Shown here: positions 23,224 through 31,573 of the stretch, piece after piece | Numbering within the stretch: position 1 is the first letter of the stretch | How the letters are laid out: the number at the start of each line of letters is the position of its first letter | Origin: Nocardia cyriacigeorgica NBRC 100375 | GTDB taxonomy: Bacteria; Actinomycetota; Actinomycetes; Mycobacteriales; Mycobacteriaceae | DNA: 39,062 bases | NCBI RefSeq assembly: GCF_000308555.1 | Contig: NZ_BAFY01000143.1 | Coordinates: 1 to 39,062 of the forward strand | Reading direction: 5' to 3' | Translations under genes and position numbers: made by a program | The notes under the pieces: model-generated | The model's input: only the letters and a program-made list of their open reading frames with translations | Databases searched by the model: none | What the model was told of the DNA's origin: nothing

Positions 23224-25331
23224 GTGAGCCCCTCAGGGTCCTCAATTCCGGTCAACCCGCCGCCGTCAACGGCGGCGGGGGGACCATCACCCTCGTCGAA
23301 GCGAGCACTTTCTGCCTGTCCGATCAGCTCGGCGATATCCATTCGGGGACCTCGCAGGGCTTGTTCTATCGCGACGCACGGGTGATCTCGCGGTGGGAGC
23401 TGCGGCTGGACGGCCAAGCGGCCGAACAGCTCACCGTGCTCACCCCCGAGGCGTTCAAGGCGCGGTTCATCATGCGCAAGCAGCCGCGCCAGGGCATCGC
23501 CGACAGCACGGTGCTGGTCGTGCGCAAACGCATGATCGGCCAGGGGCTCAAGGAAGCGATCATCGTGCAGAACCTCGGTCACGAGGACACCGCGATCACC
23601 GTGACCCTGTTCGCCGACGCCGATTTCGCCGACTTGTTCGCGGTGAAGGAGGGCCGCAAGCATCTGGGCAGCGCCGAGGCCCAGTCCGTCGACGGCGAAC
23701 TGCACCTGATCGATCACACCGATCCCGGCCGCGGCGTCACCATCAGCGCCACCGGCGATCCGGTGATGCTGCCCGGCACCGTCACCTGGCAGGTGGTGGT
23801 GCCCGCGCACGGGCAGTGGAAGACCGAGATCCTGGTCCAGCCGGTGGTGGCGCATCGACGGGTGCAGATGGCCTTCGGTGACGATGAGGACAGCCCGATC
23901 AGCAGGCTCAAGGCCTGGCGGGCCACCGCGACCGATCTGACCGCCACCGATGCTCGGCTCACCCAGGTGCTGCAACGCACCGAAAGCGATCTGGGCGCCT
24001 TGCGCATCGACGGCCGCGGCGACGGATCCCCGGCCTATGTGGCGGCGGGCGCGCCCTGGTTCATGACCCTGTTCGGCCGTGACAGCCTGCTCACCTCGTG
24101 GATGGCGCTGCCGTTGGATTCGGCGCTGGCGGTCGGCACGCTGCGCCAGCTGGCCAAACTCCAGGGCACCAAGGTGGAACCGATCACCGAGGAGGAGCCG
24201 GGCCGGATCATGCACGAGATGCGCCACGGTCCCGCCGGTGGTCAGGTGCTCGGCGGCGAGGTGTACTACGGTTCCATCGACGCCACCCCGCTGTTCGTGA
24301 TGCTGTTGGCCGAATGCTGGCGCTGGGGCGCCGACGAATCGGTGATCCGGGAGCTGCTGCCCGCCGCCGACGCCGCGCTGGCCTGGATCGACGAGTACGG
24401 CGACGCCGACGGTGACGGCTTCATCGAATACCGCCGCAAAACCGACCGCGGCCTGACCAACCAGGGCTGGAAGGACAGCTACGACGCGATCAACGACGCC
24501 AGCGGCCACCTGGCCGAGCCGTCCATCGCGCTCAGCGAAGTCCAGGGCTACGCCTACGCCGCACGGCTGGCCAGGGCCGAACTGGCCGACCATTTCGGCG
24601 ACCACGAGACCGCGGTGCGGCTACGCGGTCAGGCCGAGGACCTCAAGTCCCGGTTCGACGAGGCGTTCTGGGTGGCCAAGAACGGCTGGTACGCGATCGC
24701 GCTGGACGGCCACAAACATCAGGTCGACGCGCTCACCAGCAACGCCGCCCAATGTCTGTGGACCGGGATCGTCGCCGACGAGCGCGCCGCCGAGCTGATC
24801 GACAAGCTCGCCGATGCCTCGATGGACTCCGGCTTCGGATTGCGCACCCTGGCCGCCACCATGGGCGCCTACAACCCGATGAGCTACCACAACGGCTCGG
24901 TGTGGCCGCACGACACCGCCATCGCGGTGGCCGGTTTGCAGCGCTACCGCCATATCCCGGGTGCCAGCGAGCTGGCCGAACGGCTCACCACCGGCCTGCT
25001 CGACGCCGCCGCCGAGTTCGGTGGCCGGCTACCGGAGTTGTTCTGCGGCTTCGGCCGCGCCGAATTCCGCTCCCCCATCCCGTACCCGACGTCCTGCTCA
25101 CCGCAGGCGTGGGCCAGCGCGGCGCCGCTGCTGCTGGTGCGCTCATTCCTCGGACTCACCCCGTGCGTGCCGAACCGGCGGCTCATCGTCACTCCGCGAC
25201 TGCCGCGGCGCTGGGGCAAGCTCGCGCTCACCGACATGCGGCTCGGGCCCGCCACGGTTACCCTGCACGCGGAGGGTTCGGAAATTCACGTGCACGGCCT
25301 ACCCGACGATTGGCAGTTGGTGACGGAATAG
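23220..25331 (+). CDS. Glycogen debranching-like (amylo-alpha-1,6-glucosidase) family protein
   Basis: Protein of 703 aa. The N-terminal third is the bacterial debranching N-domain (GDE_N_bis type): LVEASTFCLSDQLGDIHSG, GLFYRDARVISRWEL. The rest is an (alpha/alpha)6 glucosidase barrel with APWFMTLFGRDSLLTSW, GRIMHEMRHGP, YYGSIDATPLFVML, WIDEYGDADGDGFIEYRR and NGSVWPHDTAIAVAGL, the MGH1-like signature. Family members cleave branched or short alpha-glucans, but several are uncharacterised. It starts at ATG 23220 overlapping the glycosyltransferase stop, and is followed by 105 bases with no clear hairpin. Likely acts with the GT4 enzyme on a storage or compatible-solute glucan. Confidence 0.9.
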   Translation: MSEPLRVLNSGQPAAVNGGGGTITLVEASTFCLSDQLGDIHSGTSQGLFYRDARVISRWELRLDGQAAEQLTVLTPEAFKARFIMRKQPRQGIADSTVLVVRKRMIGQGLKEAIIVQNLGHEDTAITVTLFADADFADLFAVKEGRKHLGSAEAQSVDGELHLIDHTDPGRGVTISATGDPVMLPGTVTWQVVVPAHGQWKTEILVQPVVAHRRVQMAFGDDEDSPISRLKAWRATATDLTATDARLTQVLQRTESDLGALRIDGRGDGSPAYVAAGAPWFMTLFGRDSLLTSWMALPLDSALAVGTLRQLAKLQGTKVEPITEEEPGRIMHEMRHGPAGGQVLGGEVYYGSIDATPLFVMLLAECWRWGADESVIRELLPAADAALAWIDEYGDADGDGFIEYRRKTDRGLTNQGWKDSYDAINDASGHLAEPSIALSEVQGYAYAARLARAELADHFGDHETAVRLRGQAEDLKSRFDEAFWVAKNGWYAIALDGHKHQVDALTSNAAQCLWTGIVADERAAELIDKLADASMDSGFGLRTLAATMGAYNPMSYHNGSVWPHDTAIAVAGLQRYRHIPGASELAERLTTGLLDAAAEFGGRLPELFCGFGRAEFRSPIPYPTSCSPQAWASAAPLLLVRSFLGLTPCVPNRRLIVTPRLPRRWGKLALTDMRLGPATVTLHAEGSEIHVHGLPDDWQLVTE

Positions 25332-25436
25332 CCGCGGCGCGTCGCGTAACGAGCAGGCAACGGCCGGTGTCGAAGTTGATCATGCGCGCCTAGACTGGAC
25401 TTCTGCCCACCACACCGTCTCGAAGGGGGTGGAGCC

Positions 25437-26204
25437 ATGCGAAGCGTAGTTCGGCACCTGTTCCTGGCCGTCGCGATCATGGCCTTGGCCATGGTCGGTT
25501 CGGGCGCGGCGAACACCATGATGATCGACCGATCTCCGCCCGGCGCGGATATCGGTACGGTCGCCTCCATCACGCCCTCCGCCGGCCGTACGGTCGGCAT
25601 CGCGCATCCGGTGACCATCCGTTTCGACGCCGACGTGGCCGATCGCGCCGCCGCCGAACGGGCGGTATCGATCACCGCGGACAGGCCGTTGCCCGGCACC
25701 TTCGCCTGGGCCGGCGACCGGCAACTGACCTGGACTCCGACCGGCTACCTGCCCGCGAACGCCACCATCGGTGTGCGCTTCGGCGATCAGGTCCGCACCG
25801 AGTTCGCCACCAATGCCGGCGTCGTGGCCGACGCGGACATGTCGGCGCACACTTTCACCGTCAGCATCGGCGGTCAGGTGGTCCGGGTGATGCCCGCCTC
25901 GATGGGCAAGCCGGGCTGGGAGACTCCGACCGGGACCTTCCCGGTGCTGGAGAAGTTCCGCCACATCGTCTTCGATTCGCGCACCATCGGCATCCCGCTG
26001 GATTCGCCGGAGGGATACCTGATCGACGGCGAGTACGGCGTGCGCCTGACCTGGAGCGGCGTATTCGTCCATTCGGCGCCCTGGTCGGTCGACTCCCAGG
26101 GCTATGCCAACGTCAGCCACGGCTGCATCAACCTCGCCCCCGGCGACGCGGCCTGGTACTACGAGAACGTCGGCATCGGCGACCCGGTCACCACGCACTG
26201 GTGA
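25437..26204 (+). CDS. L,D-transpeptidase (YkuD) with Ig-like domain, secreted
   Basis: Protein of 255 aa. An N-terminal signal (VVRHLFLAVAIMALAMVGSGA) is followed by an Ig-like domain (residues about 40-125, SITPSAGRTVGIAHPVTIRFDADV) and the YkuD catalytic domain: GVFVHSAPWS and YANVSHGCINLAPGDA, where SHGC provides the catalytic cysteine and HG motif. This is the mycobacterial Ldt layout; it forms 3-3 cross-links in peptidoglycan outside the membrane. ATG 25437 has GGGGGTGG upstream. The protein lacks an N-terminal lipobox and is probably anchored or secreted. Stands alone. Confidence 0.95.
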   Translation: MRSVVRHLFLAVAIMALAMVGSGAANTMMIDRSPPGADIGTVASITPSAGRTVGIAHPVTIRFDADVADRAAAERAVSITADRPLPGTFAWAGDRQLTWTPTGYLPANATIGVRFGDQVRTEFATNAGVVADADMSAHTFTVSIGGQVVRVMPASMGKPGWETPTGTFPVLEKFRHIVFDSRTIGIPLDSPEGYLIDGEYGVRLTWSGVFVHSAPWSVDSQGYANVSHGCINLAPGDAAWYYENVGIGDPVTTHW

Positions 26205-26219
26205 TTCCCGCACCGCGCA

Positions 26220-26245
26220 CCGGGCGGGTCGCACGACCCGCCCGG
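26220..26245. terminator. Hairpin after the L,D-transpeptidase gene
   Basis: Perfect 12-bp stem CCGGGCGGGTCG / CGACCCGCCCGG around a 2-base centre, 15 bases after the stop. No T run. Confidence 0.6.
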
Positions 26246-26330
26246 GCGGGTGTCGTGAGCGTCCATCGCCCCGTCCGTCCAGTACAAATAGGTGGACCTG
26301 ACGGAAGAACCTGACGAAGGTGGGGGCGTT

Positions 26331-27062
26331 ATGGATCGACGGGACGATGCGCGCGGGGACCAAGCGCCGTCCGGCAGCGAAGCGAGCGGCGCGAAGGCCG
26401 ACTATGTGGGCGAATGGGCCGACTGGATGTCGTCGCTGCCCGCGCCGAAGAAGATCCCGCCGGGCCGGCCCACACCACCCGGCCAGGACCCGCCCGTGCG
26501 CATCGGCCGCCGGGAACCGATCGAACGGCGCCGCGGCCTACGCCTCTGGGCCCCACCGCTGCTCGGCCTGCTCGGCGCCACAGCCCTGCTCGCGGCCGCG
26601 TACGTGCACTTCAGTGGGCCGAGCGGCGAGCCGGCGACCGCCAAGGCGCGTCCCGACATCGTGATTCCGGCACCGTCCGGCGATGCGGTCGCGTGTGCGC
26701 CGGAACGGGTGGGCAACCGGATCCAGGGCAATGCCGCCGGTGGGGACGATTCCGGGACCGCGGCCATCTTCGCCTTCCAGCACGCCTTCTACGTCGCGCG
26801 TTCCGGGGAGCAGGCCCGAACCGTCGTCGCTCCTGGTGCGGCGGTGCCGTCGGCGGCCGATATCCAGCGCGGCATCGATTCGGTGCCGGCGGGTACGACG
26901 CATTGCCTCGCGATCAGTCCGGGCGCGTTCGTCGGCCAGTACACGGTCGTCGTCACCGAATACCGGCCGCAGACCCAGCCGATCACCTACAACCCTCAGC
27001 TCGTCACCACCGCCGCGGTCGGCGGGCGCACGCTCATCACGGGGATCAGGCCCATCGCCTGA
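26331..27062 (+). CDS. Single-pass membrane-anchored hypothetical protein
   Basis: Protein of 243 aa. Residues 1-65 are charged and proline-rich with a WADWMSSLPAP element; one membrane helix lies at about 80-100 (LWAPPLLGLLGATALLAAAYV) after basic residues, so the C-terminal domain is outside. The outer domain (about 130 aa) has two cysteines (ACAPER and HCLAIS) that may form a disulfide, and a repeated beta pattern (YTVVVTEYRPQTQPITY, TTAAVGGRTLITGI). I recognise it only as a type of anchored hypothetical protein common in Nocardia. ATG 26331 follows GAAGGTGGGGG. No partner genes. Confidence 0.6.
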   Translation: MDRRDDARGDQAPSGSEASGAKADYVGEWADWMSSLPAPKKIPPGRPTPPGQDPPVRIGRREPIERRRGLRLWAPPLLGLLGATALLAAAYVHFSGPSGEPATAKARPDIVIPAPSGDAVACAPERVGNRIQGNAAGGDDSGTAAIFAFQHAFYVARSGEQARTVVAPGAAVPSAADIQRGIDSVPAGTTHCLAISPGAFVGQYTVVVTEYRPQTQPITYNPQLVTTAAVGGRTLITGIRPIA

Positions 27063-27124
27063 GCGCTGCCGGTACCCGGTCGACGCCGCCGAGTCCATCT
27101 CGCGGCGGCGGTACCGGTTGGCGC
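27063..27124. terminator. Large nested hairpin after the anchored protein gene
   Basis: Outer arms GCGCTGCCGGTACC (27063-27076) and GGTACCGGTTGGCGC (27110-27124) pair with a few bulges; an inner stem GCCGCCGAG / CTC-GCGGCGGC (27085-27109) closes a TCCAT loop. It starts directly at the stop codon. Probably a terminator. Confidence 0.55.
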
Positions 27125-27200
27125 GAGCCGGGTGCCCCGGCATCCGACATGCGACCGACGACCCTGGTCAGGCCTCCGAGGGAGGAGCACACTCGCAGAT

Positions 27201-28199
27201 ATGACCAACATCGACGAAGTTCGGGTCCCCGAGCATCCGACGGTGCTGGCCGCGTTGCGGCTGGCCTGCCGGGCGCCGTCGGTGCACAACACCCAGCCCT
27301 GGCGCTGGGTCTTCGACGGAACCCGGCTCCACCTCTACGGCGACGGCCAACGCAGGCTGCACTCGGCCGATCCCCAGGGCAGGCAACTGGTGATCAGCTG
27401 CGGTGCGATGCTGCATCATGTGAGCATCGCGTTCGCCGCGCGCGGCTGGCACACCGACATCGCGCGGCTGCCCGACCCGGCGCACCGCGACCATCTGGCG
27501 ACCCTCGAGTTCCGGCCCTGGCCGGATCCACCGCAGCGAACCTCTGCCCTCGCCCGTGCGATCGACCGGCGCCACACCGACCGGCTGCCGATGCTCGAAC
27601 CACCGCACTGGGACGAGGTCGGCCCCAGGGTGCGCGCCCTGGTCTCGGCCTTCGACGTCGAATTCGACGAGCTCGACGATTCGGCGCGACCGCGCCTGGC
27701 CGCGGCCTCGGAACAGTCCTCGGCCCTGCGTCGTCACGATCCGCACTACCAGCACGAATTGCACTGGTGGGCAGGCAATATCGCCAACCTGGACGGCATT
27801 CCGGCCACGGCGCTCGCCTCGAACGCCGAGCTCGCGCAGGTCGGCGTCGGCCGCGATTTCCCGGCCGGGCCTCGCTCGCTGCGGCGCGGTGATCTCGACG
27901 ATCATGCCCGGCTGGCGGTACTCAGCTGCACCGACGACGCTCCGCTGCCGTGGCTGCGCACCGGCGAGGCCCTGTCGGCCGTGTTGCTGGAATGCACCGC
28001 GGCCGGGCTGGCGACCTGTCCGCTGACCCACATCACCGAACTGCCGTCGAGCCGGCGCATCATCGCCGGGCTGATTCCACGACCGGCCGTCCCGCAGGTG
28101 GTGGTGCGCATCGGCGCCGCGCCCGACGAGCCGGAGCAGCCGCCCACCCCCAGACGCCCGGTCACCGAGTTCTTCACCGCCGGCCGCACGGCGCTCTGA
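27201..28199 (+). CDS. Acg-family nitroreductase-like protein
   Basis: Protein of 332 aa, resembling the mycobacterial Acg (Rv2032) flavin-binding family. The conserved LRLACRAPSVHNTQPWRW opens the flavin pocket, followed by GRQLVISCGAMLHHVSIAF, AIDRRHTDRLPM, HWWAGN and, near the end, TGEALSAVLLECTAAGLATCPL and RIGAAP. Many Acg-like proteins bind FMN but show no nitroreduction and may store flavin in dormancy. ATG 27201 follows GGAGGAG by 12 bases. It is directly followed, after ten bases, by a universal stress protein, a pairing also seen in mycobacterial dormancy genes. No dormancy (DosR) box was noticed upstream. Confidence 0.88.
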   Translation: MTNIDEVRVPEHPTVLAALRLACRAPSVHNTQPWRWVFDGTRLHLYGDGQRRLHSADPQGRQLVISCGAMLHHVSIAFAARGWHTDIARLPDPAHRDHLATLEFRPWPDPPQRTSALARAIDRRHTDRLPMLEPPHWDEVGPRVRALVSAFDVEFDELDDSARPRLAAASEQSSALRRHDPHYQHELHWWAGNIANLDGIPATALASNAELAQVGVGRDFPAGPRSLRRGDLDDHARLAVLSCTDDAPLPWLRTGEALSAVLLECTAAGLATCPLTHITELPSSRRIIAGLIPRPAVPQVVVRIGAAPDEPEQPPTPRRPVTEFFTAGRTAL

Positions 28200-28209
28200 G
28201 GAGCAGGCC

Positions 28210-29070
28210 ATGTCCGCTGACAACGCCCCGGTGGTCGTCGGTGCCGATGGCTCCCGATCCGCTATCGGCGCGGTGCGCTGGGCCGCCGCCGACGCCGCCC
28301 GCCACGGCAGCCCGCTACATATCGTGTACGCGATCGGCGTGCCGATCGATGTGGGCCCGACCCTCGGCTACGCCCCCATCGACGCCGAGAGCTACCGCAA
28401 GGCCGGACAGGAAGCGCTGGCCGAAGCCCGCGAGATCGCCACCGCGGCCGCCGCGCCCATCGGTCCGATCGAGATCGAGACCGTCGTGCGGGAAGCCGCG
28501 CCCGTGCCGCTGCTGCGGGAACGCTCCACCACGGCCAGGATTCTGGTCGTCGGCACCCGTGGCCTCGGCGCGCTGCGGCGCGGGCTGCTCGGTTCGGTGA
28601 GCACCTCGCTGGCCCGGCACGCGCACTGCCCGGTCGCGGTGATCCCGGAACTCGCCGAGCGCACCGACGGTCCGGTGGTGGTCGGGACCGATTGTTCGCC
28701 GAGCAGCGTGCACGCCATCGCCGTCGCCTTCGACCAGGCCGCCCGCCGCGGTGCCGAGCTGGTGGCGGTGACGGCGTGGTCGGAGTTCTACCGCTACCTG
28801 TCCAGGGCCGAGCTCGCGGCCGAGGCCGAGTCGAAACTGTCCGACGCCCTGGCACCGTGGCGCACCCGCTACCCCGAGGTCGCGGTGCGCCAGGTCGTCG
28901 CCGAGGAGCGGCCCGCGCGCTTGCTGATCGACACCGCCGCCGACGCCCGACTGCTGGTGGTCGGCAGCCATGGACGCGGCGGGTTCGTCGGCATGACCCT
29001 CGGCTCGGTCGGCCAGGCGGTGCTGCACGCCGCCGAGTGCCCGGTGATCATCGCCCGTTCGGCCTCCTGA
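28210..29070 (+). CDS. Universal stress protein with two UspA domains
   Basis: Protein of 286 aa, two tandem UspA folds. Each has a VVVGxD start (VVVGADGSRSAIGAV; VVVGTDCSPSSVHAI) and the ATP-binding tail G-x2-G-x9-G-S/T: VVGTRGLGALRRGLLGSVS and VVGSHGRGGFVGMTLGSVG. Such tandem USPs bind ATP and help survival in hypoxia and stationary phase. ATG 28210 follows GAGGAG closely. It is coupled to the Acg-like gene, so both are probably in one stress-induced transcript. A weak hairpin TACGGC/GCCGTA follows at 29075-29090. Confidence 0.94.
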   Translation: MSADNAPVVVGADGSRSAIGAVRWAAADAARHGSPLHIVYAIGVPIDVGPTLGYAPIDAESYRKAGQEALAEAREIATAAAAPIGPIEIETVVREAAPVPLLRERSTTARILVVGTRGLGALRRGLLGSVSTSLARHAHCPVAVIPELAERTDGPVVVGTDCSPSSVHAIAVAFDQAARRGAELVAVTAWSEFYRYLSRAELAAEAESKLSDALAPWRTRYPEVAVRQVVAEERPARLLIDTAADARLLVVGSHGRGGFVGMTLGSVGQAVLHAAECPVIIARSAS

Positions 29071-29230
29071 GCGGTACGGCCGGTGCCGTAGACGCGTGTG
29101 ATTTCACGCAGGACACAGGCCACCGGCCGACGCCGCCTGCGGATCACTCACAGCGGGCACGACCGACGGCAGCTCGCCTTGTCCGACAACAGAATCCGGC
29201 TCATCCGAACGCATCGCCGCCGGCGCGGGA

Positions 29231-31513
29231 TCACCCCATCGTCTCGCGCAGCGCGCGCCCGGTCGCCGATTCGGCGCAGGCCGCGAGCTGTTCGGGTGTG
29301 CCCTCGACGATGATGCGCCCGCCCCGGCGACCCGGACCCGGTCCGAGATCGACGATGCGGTCCGCGCGCCGGATGACCTCGAGGTTGTGTTCGATGACGA
29401 CCACCGTGTCGCCCTTGCCGACCAGGGTGTCCAGCACCCCGAGCAGGGTGTCGATATCGGACAGGTGCAGGCCGGTGGTCGGCTCGTCGAGGATGTAGAG
29501 GGTGTGCTCGGCGCGGGCGGCCAGCTCCTTGGCGATCTTCAGGCGCTGGCATTCGCCGCCGGACAGGGTCGTCAGCGATTGGCCCAGCCGCAGGTAGCCG
29601 AGGCCGACGTCGGCGATATGGCCGAGAGCGGAGGTGATGGCGGGGGTGCTCAGACGTCGCAGCGCCTCGTCGACGGTGAGGTCGTCGATATCGGCGATCG
29701 ACAGTCCGTCGACGCGGTAGCCGAGCACTTCCTCGGTGAACCGCCGGCCACCGCAGGTTTCGCAGACCACCTCCTGGCCGTCCATGAAGGCCAGATCGGT
29801 GTAGATCACCCCGAGCCCCTTGCAGGCCGGGCAGGCGCCGGCGGAGTTGGCGCTGAACAGCGCGGCGGGCACCGCGTTGTGGCGGGCGAACAGCTTGCGG
29901 ATGGCAGGCGCGATTCCGGTGTAGGTGATCGGCGTCGAACGCCGGTTCGTGCTCACCGGGCGCTGGTCGACGACGGTGGCCGGATGCTGTGCGGCGAGTT
30001 CGGCGGCGAGGCTGGATTTGCCGGAACCGGCCACGCCGGTGAACACGGTGAGGACGCCGGTCGGGATGTCGACGTCGAGCCCGGCGAGGTTGTTGCGGGT
30101 GGCGTTCTCGATCCGGATCTTTCCCGCGGCGGTCCGTGGTGTTCGCGGTGTGCGCTGCTGCCGCAGGCCGCGCCCGGTCGGCGTGTCGGTGCGCAGCAGG
30201 TCGTCGAATCCTCCTTGGAACACCACGCGCCCGCCGTCGGTGCCCGCGCCCGGCCCGATCTCGACGATCTGATCGGCGATCCGCAGCACATCCGGATCGT
30301 GTTCGACCACGAGCACCGCATTGCCCTTGTCGCGCAATCGTTTCAGCAGTTCGGTCATCGCGCGCACGTCGTGCGGATGCAGTCCGATGGTCGGCTCGTC
30401 GAAGATGTACAGCATTTCGGTGAGGCTGCTGCCCAGATGGCGGATGGTTTTGATGCGCTGGGATTCCCCGCCGGACAGCGTCAGCGTCGGGCGCGACAGG
30501 GTCAGGTAGCCGAGTCCGATGGTGACCAGGGCGCCGAGTCGCTCGCGCAAGGCTTGCACCACGGGCCGCACAGCGGGTTCGCGCACTCCCGCGACGATCT
30601 CGACCAGCTCGTCGATCTCCATCCGCCCGAGTTCGACGATGGTGTGGCCGAGCACCGTGGCCGTGCGCGCCTCGGGTTTCAGCCGTTCGCCATCGCACTC
30701 CCGGCACCGTTCGGTACGCGTGAACCGCTGCACCACCGCCAGTTTGCGCTCCGACATCTCGTCGGCGGTGTGCAGGTAGATCCGCTCGAACCGTTCCACC
30801 ACGCCCTCGTAGTCCTTGGGTGGACGGGTGCCGAGCCGCGCGGCCGCATCGCCGCCGTAGAGCAGGGCCTCGCGTTCGGCGGGTGTCCACTCGCGCAGCG
30901 GCGTCGCCGGATCGAAGGAGCCGATATCGGCGTACTGCTTGTACCAGAACTGTCCGTCGCCGAAACCCGGCAACAGGATCGCGCCCTGCTCCAGGGACTT
31001 GTCCAGGTCGAGCACCCGCTCCACATCGGTGGCGAGGGTCTCGCCCAATCCCGCGCACGCCGGGCACATGCCGGCGGGATCGTTGAAGGAGAAGTGGTTG
31101 GACTCCCCCACATACGGCTCGCTCACCCGGGAGAACAGCAACCTGAGGTAGGTGTAGGCGTCGGTGATGGTGCCGACGGTGGAGCGGGCGTTGCCGCCGA
31201 GGCGTTTCTGGTCGATCACCACCACCGGCGAGAGACCATCGATCGCGTCCACATCCGGCCTGCTCCAGCGCGGCAGACGGTTCCGCACGAACGGTGGATA
31301 GGTCTCGTTGAGCTGATAGCCGGCCTCGGCGGCGATGGTGTCGAACACCAGCGACGATTTGCCCGAACCGGACACCCCGGCGAAAACCACCAGCTGACCG
31401 CGCGGGATATCGATATCGACCTCGCGCAGGTTGTTGGTTCGTGCTGCCCGGATGCGGATCGCGCGCTCGGCTGCGGTAGCCGATCGAGTGGGTGCGGTAG
31501 CTGATCGAGTCAC
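29231..31513 (-). CDS. UvrA-like ABC ATPase (UvrA2/drug-resistance type)
   Basis: Protein of 760 aa with two ABC ATPase halves. Walker A sites are GVSGSGKSSL and GVAGSGKSSL, signature motifs LTLSGGESQRI and LTTLSGGECQRL, and zinc modules CPACAGLG/CRECDG and CPACKGLG/CETCGG. It is about 200 residues shorter than housekeeping UvrA because the UvrB-binding region between Walker A and the first zinc module is reduced. Such proteins are linked to resistance to DNA-binding drugs in producers rather than general repair. The GTG at 31513 follows a 21-base tandem repeat (see 31472-31511) that codes for TRSATA twice, so a later start is possible. Divergent from a WYL regulator. Confidence 0.9.
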   Translation of the reverse strand: MTRSATAPTRSATAAERAIRIRAARTNNLREVDIDIPRGQLVVFAGVSGSGKSSLVFDTIAAEAGYQLNETYPPFVRNRLPRWSRPDVDAIDGLSPVVVIDQKRLGGNARSTVGTITDAYTYLRLLFSRVSEPYVGESNHFSFNDPAGMCPACAGLGETLATDVERVLDLDKSLEQGAILLPGFGDGQFWYKQYADIGSFDPATPLREWTPAEREALLYGGDAAARLGTRPPKDYEGVVERFERIYLHTADEMSERKLAVVQRFTRTERCRECDGERLKPEARTATVLGHTIVELGRMEIDELVEIVAGVREPAVRPVVQALRERLGALVTIGLGYLTLSRPTLTLSGGESQRIKTIRHLGSSLTEMLYIFDEPTIGLHPHDVRAMTELLKRLRDKGNAVLVVEHDPDVLRIADQIVEIGPGAGTDGGRVVFQGGFDDLLRTDTPTGRGLRQQRTPRTPRTAAGKIRIENATRNNLAGLDVDIPTGVLTVFTGVAGSGKSSLAAELAAQHPATVVDQRPVSTNRRSTPITYTGIAPAIRKLFARHNAVPAALFSANSAGACPACKGLGVIYTDLAFMDGQEVVCETCGGRRFTEEVLGYRVDGLSIADIDDLTVDEALRRLSTPAITSALGHIADVGLGYLRLGQSLTTLSGGECQRLKIAKELAARAEHTLYILDEPTTGLHLSDIDTLLGVLDTLVGKGDTVVVIEHNLEVIRRADRIVDLGPGPGRRGGRIIVEGTPEQLAACAESATGRALRETMG
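31472..31511. repeat. Tandem 21-bp repeat at the start of the UvrA-like gene
   Basis: TGCGGTAGCCGATCGAGTG (31472-31490) is repeated as TGCGGTAGCTGATCGAGTC (31493-31511). On the minus strand it encodes two TRSATA units just after the predicted start codon. Confidence 0.7.
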
Positions 31514-31573
31514 ACTTCGACGGTAGGTCCAGATGCGGCCGGATCCTGACCGCAATTCGCGGACAATGGAAGT

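Noticed and set aside
29387..31504. A 705-codon plus-strand frame opposite the UvrA-like gene
   Set aside because: Antisense shadow of codon bias; the minus strand has Walker, signature and zinc motifs.
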